Shown one piece after another: positions 5,222-5,477 of a stretch of DNA of 5,477 bases. Both the position numbers and the translations under genes were made by a program. The DNA lies in the NCBI GenBank assembly GCA_007129525.1, contig SKVI01000084.1, positions 1 to 5,477 of the forward strand, read 5' to 3'. Numbering within the stretch: the first letter of the stretch is position 1; the number at the start of each line of letters is the position of its first letter. This DNA is from Gemmatimonadota bacterium (GTDB lineage Bacteria; Gemmatimonadota; Gemmatimonadetes; Longimicrobiales; Gaopeijiaceae). Below the pieces are notes generated by a model. That model worked only from the letters and a program-made list of their open reading frames with translations, had not been told where the DNA came from and did not search any database.

Positions 5222-5477
5222 GTTCCTTTCGACGTCCCAGTCGCGAGTAGAATGCGAACAGCTACATGGATTGATATCTCTTTCAACGTACTCCCACTCC
5301 TCCATGATCGCCACGAGGGGCACACCCTGTGGTCCCATTTTCAAATGGAAATTGCGGAACCTGATGTGATACCTGGCAGTGAGCCTGGTGTCGTGAGGTC
5401 TAATTCTCCTCAGGCTGCTGCCTGCCTCTCCTTGGAGGCGCAAGCAGCGTCCGGGACGGGTCGGAGGTCAGGCCCAT
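5222..5477. other. Leader/intergenic region upstream of the methyltransferase gene
   Basis: No convincing gene lies here. The stretch near 5222-5400 is visibly richer in A/T than most of the window and probably holds the promoter of the three-gene run, but I cannot name a -35/-10 pair with confidence. TTGAAA occurs twice on the minus strand without a good partner hexamer. An inverted repeat lies at 5335-5348. A short hairpin, CAGGC-TGCT-GCCTG, is at 5411-5424. The minus-strand frame of the methyltransferase is open through most of this stretch. Confidence 0.45.
5335..5348. promoter_or_regulatory. Inverted repeat CCATTTTCAAATGG, possible operator
   Basis: Perfect six-base arms (CCATTT/AAATGG) flank two bases, about 115 bases upstream of the methyltransferase start. 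The size and symmetry fit a dimeric repressor site of MarR or TetR type. No regulator gene is nearby, and chance occurrence in this AT-richer stretch is possible. Confidence 0.22.

Noticed and set aside
5411..5424. Hairpin CAGGC-TGCT-GCCTG as a terminator
   Set aside because: The stem is only five bases and is followed on the minus strand by AGGAGAATTAG, with no T-run.
5400..5477. C-terminal end of an upstream minus-strand gene, closing at TAG 5400-5402
   Set aside because: Two frames are open from the right edge (the other ends in TGA near 5413) and neither peptide is recognisable, so no gene can be supported from 78 bases.

Overview
This window comes from a GC-rich bacterium. Most codons in most genes end in G or C. 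Gene types and codon use would suit an environmental lineage such as Gemmatimonadota or a similar high-GC phylum, but no marker gene fixes the taxonomy, so that is a weak inference. I recognise five complete protein genes, one partial gene at the left edge and one decayed gene. I see no rRNA, tRNA, CRISPR array, insertion sequence or phage gene.

Layout from left to right. (1) A GAF-domain sensory protein on the minus strand starts near 377 and runs off the left edge. (2) A broken GNAT acetyltransferase on the minus strand (539-1070) can only be read through one frameshift and one in-frame TGA. It also appears to have lost internal segments. (3) An intact GNAT acetyltransferase on the plus strand (1253-1744) diverges from the pseudogene. 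(4) A CPBP/CAAX-type membrane protease on the minus strand (1802-2677) converges on the GNAT gene, with a short hairpin-bearing spacer between them. (5) Three minus-strand genes follow in transcription order from right to left. They are an isoprenylcysteine methyltransferase-like (ICMT/PEMT) membrane protein (4619-5221), a two-domain VOC/glyoxalase protein (3797-4597) and a PLP-dependent threonine/serine dehydratase-like enzyme (2766-3746). The gaps of 21 and 50 bases suggest one transcription unit. The rightmost 256 bases are leader or intergenic sequence.

How the genes relate. The three-gene run is the only arrangement that looks like an operon, and the three families do not form a pathway I know. 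The methyltransferase gene and its leader use noticeably more A/T-ending codons than the rest, which suggests separate acquisition. The GNAT pair, one dead and one alive, is the clearest sign of gene turnover. I did not find a convincing new multi-gene system. The most defensible unusual observations are the multiply damaged acetyltransferase, the composition shift at the methyltransferase gene, and the dehydratase variant with its VOC partner.
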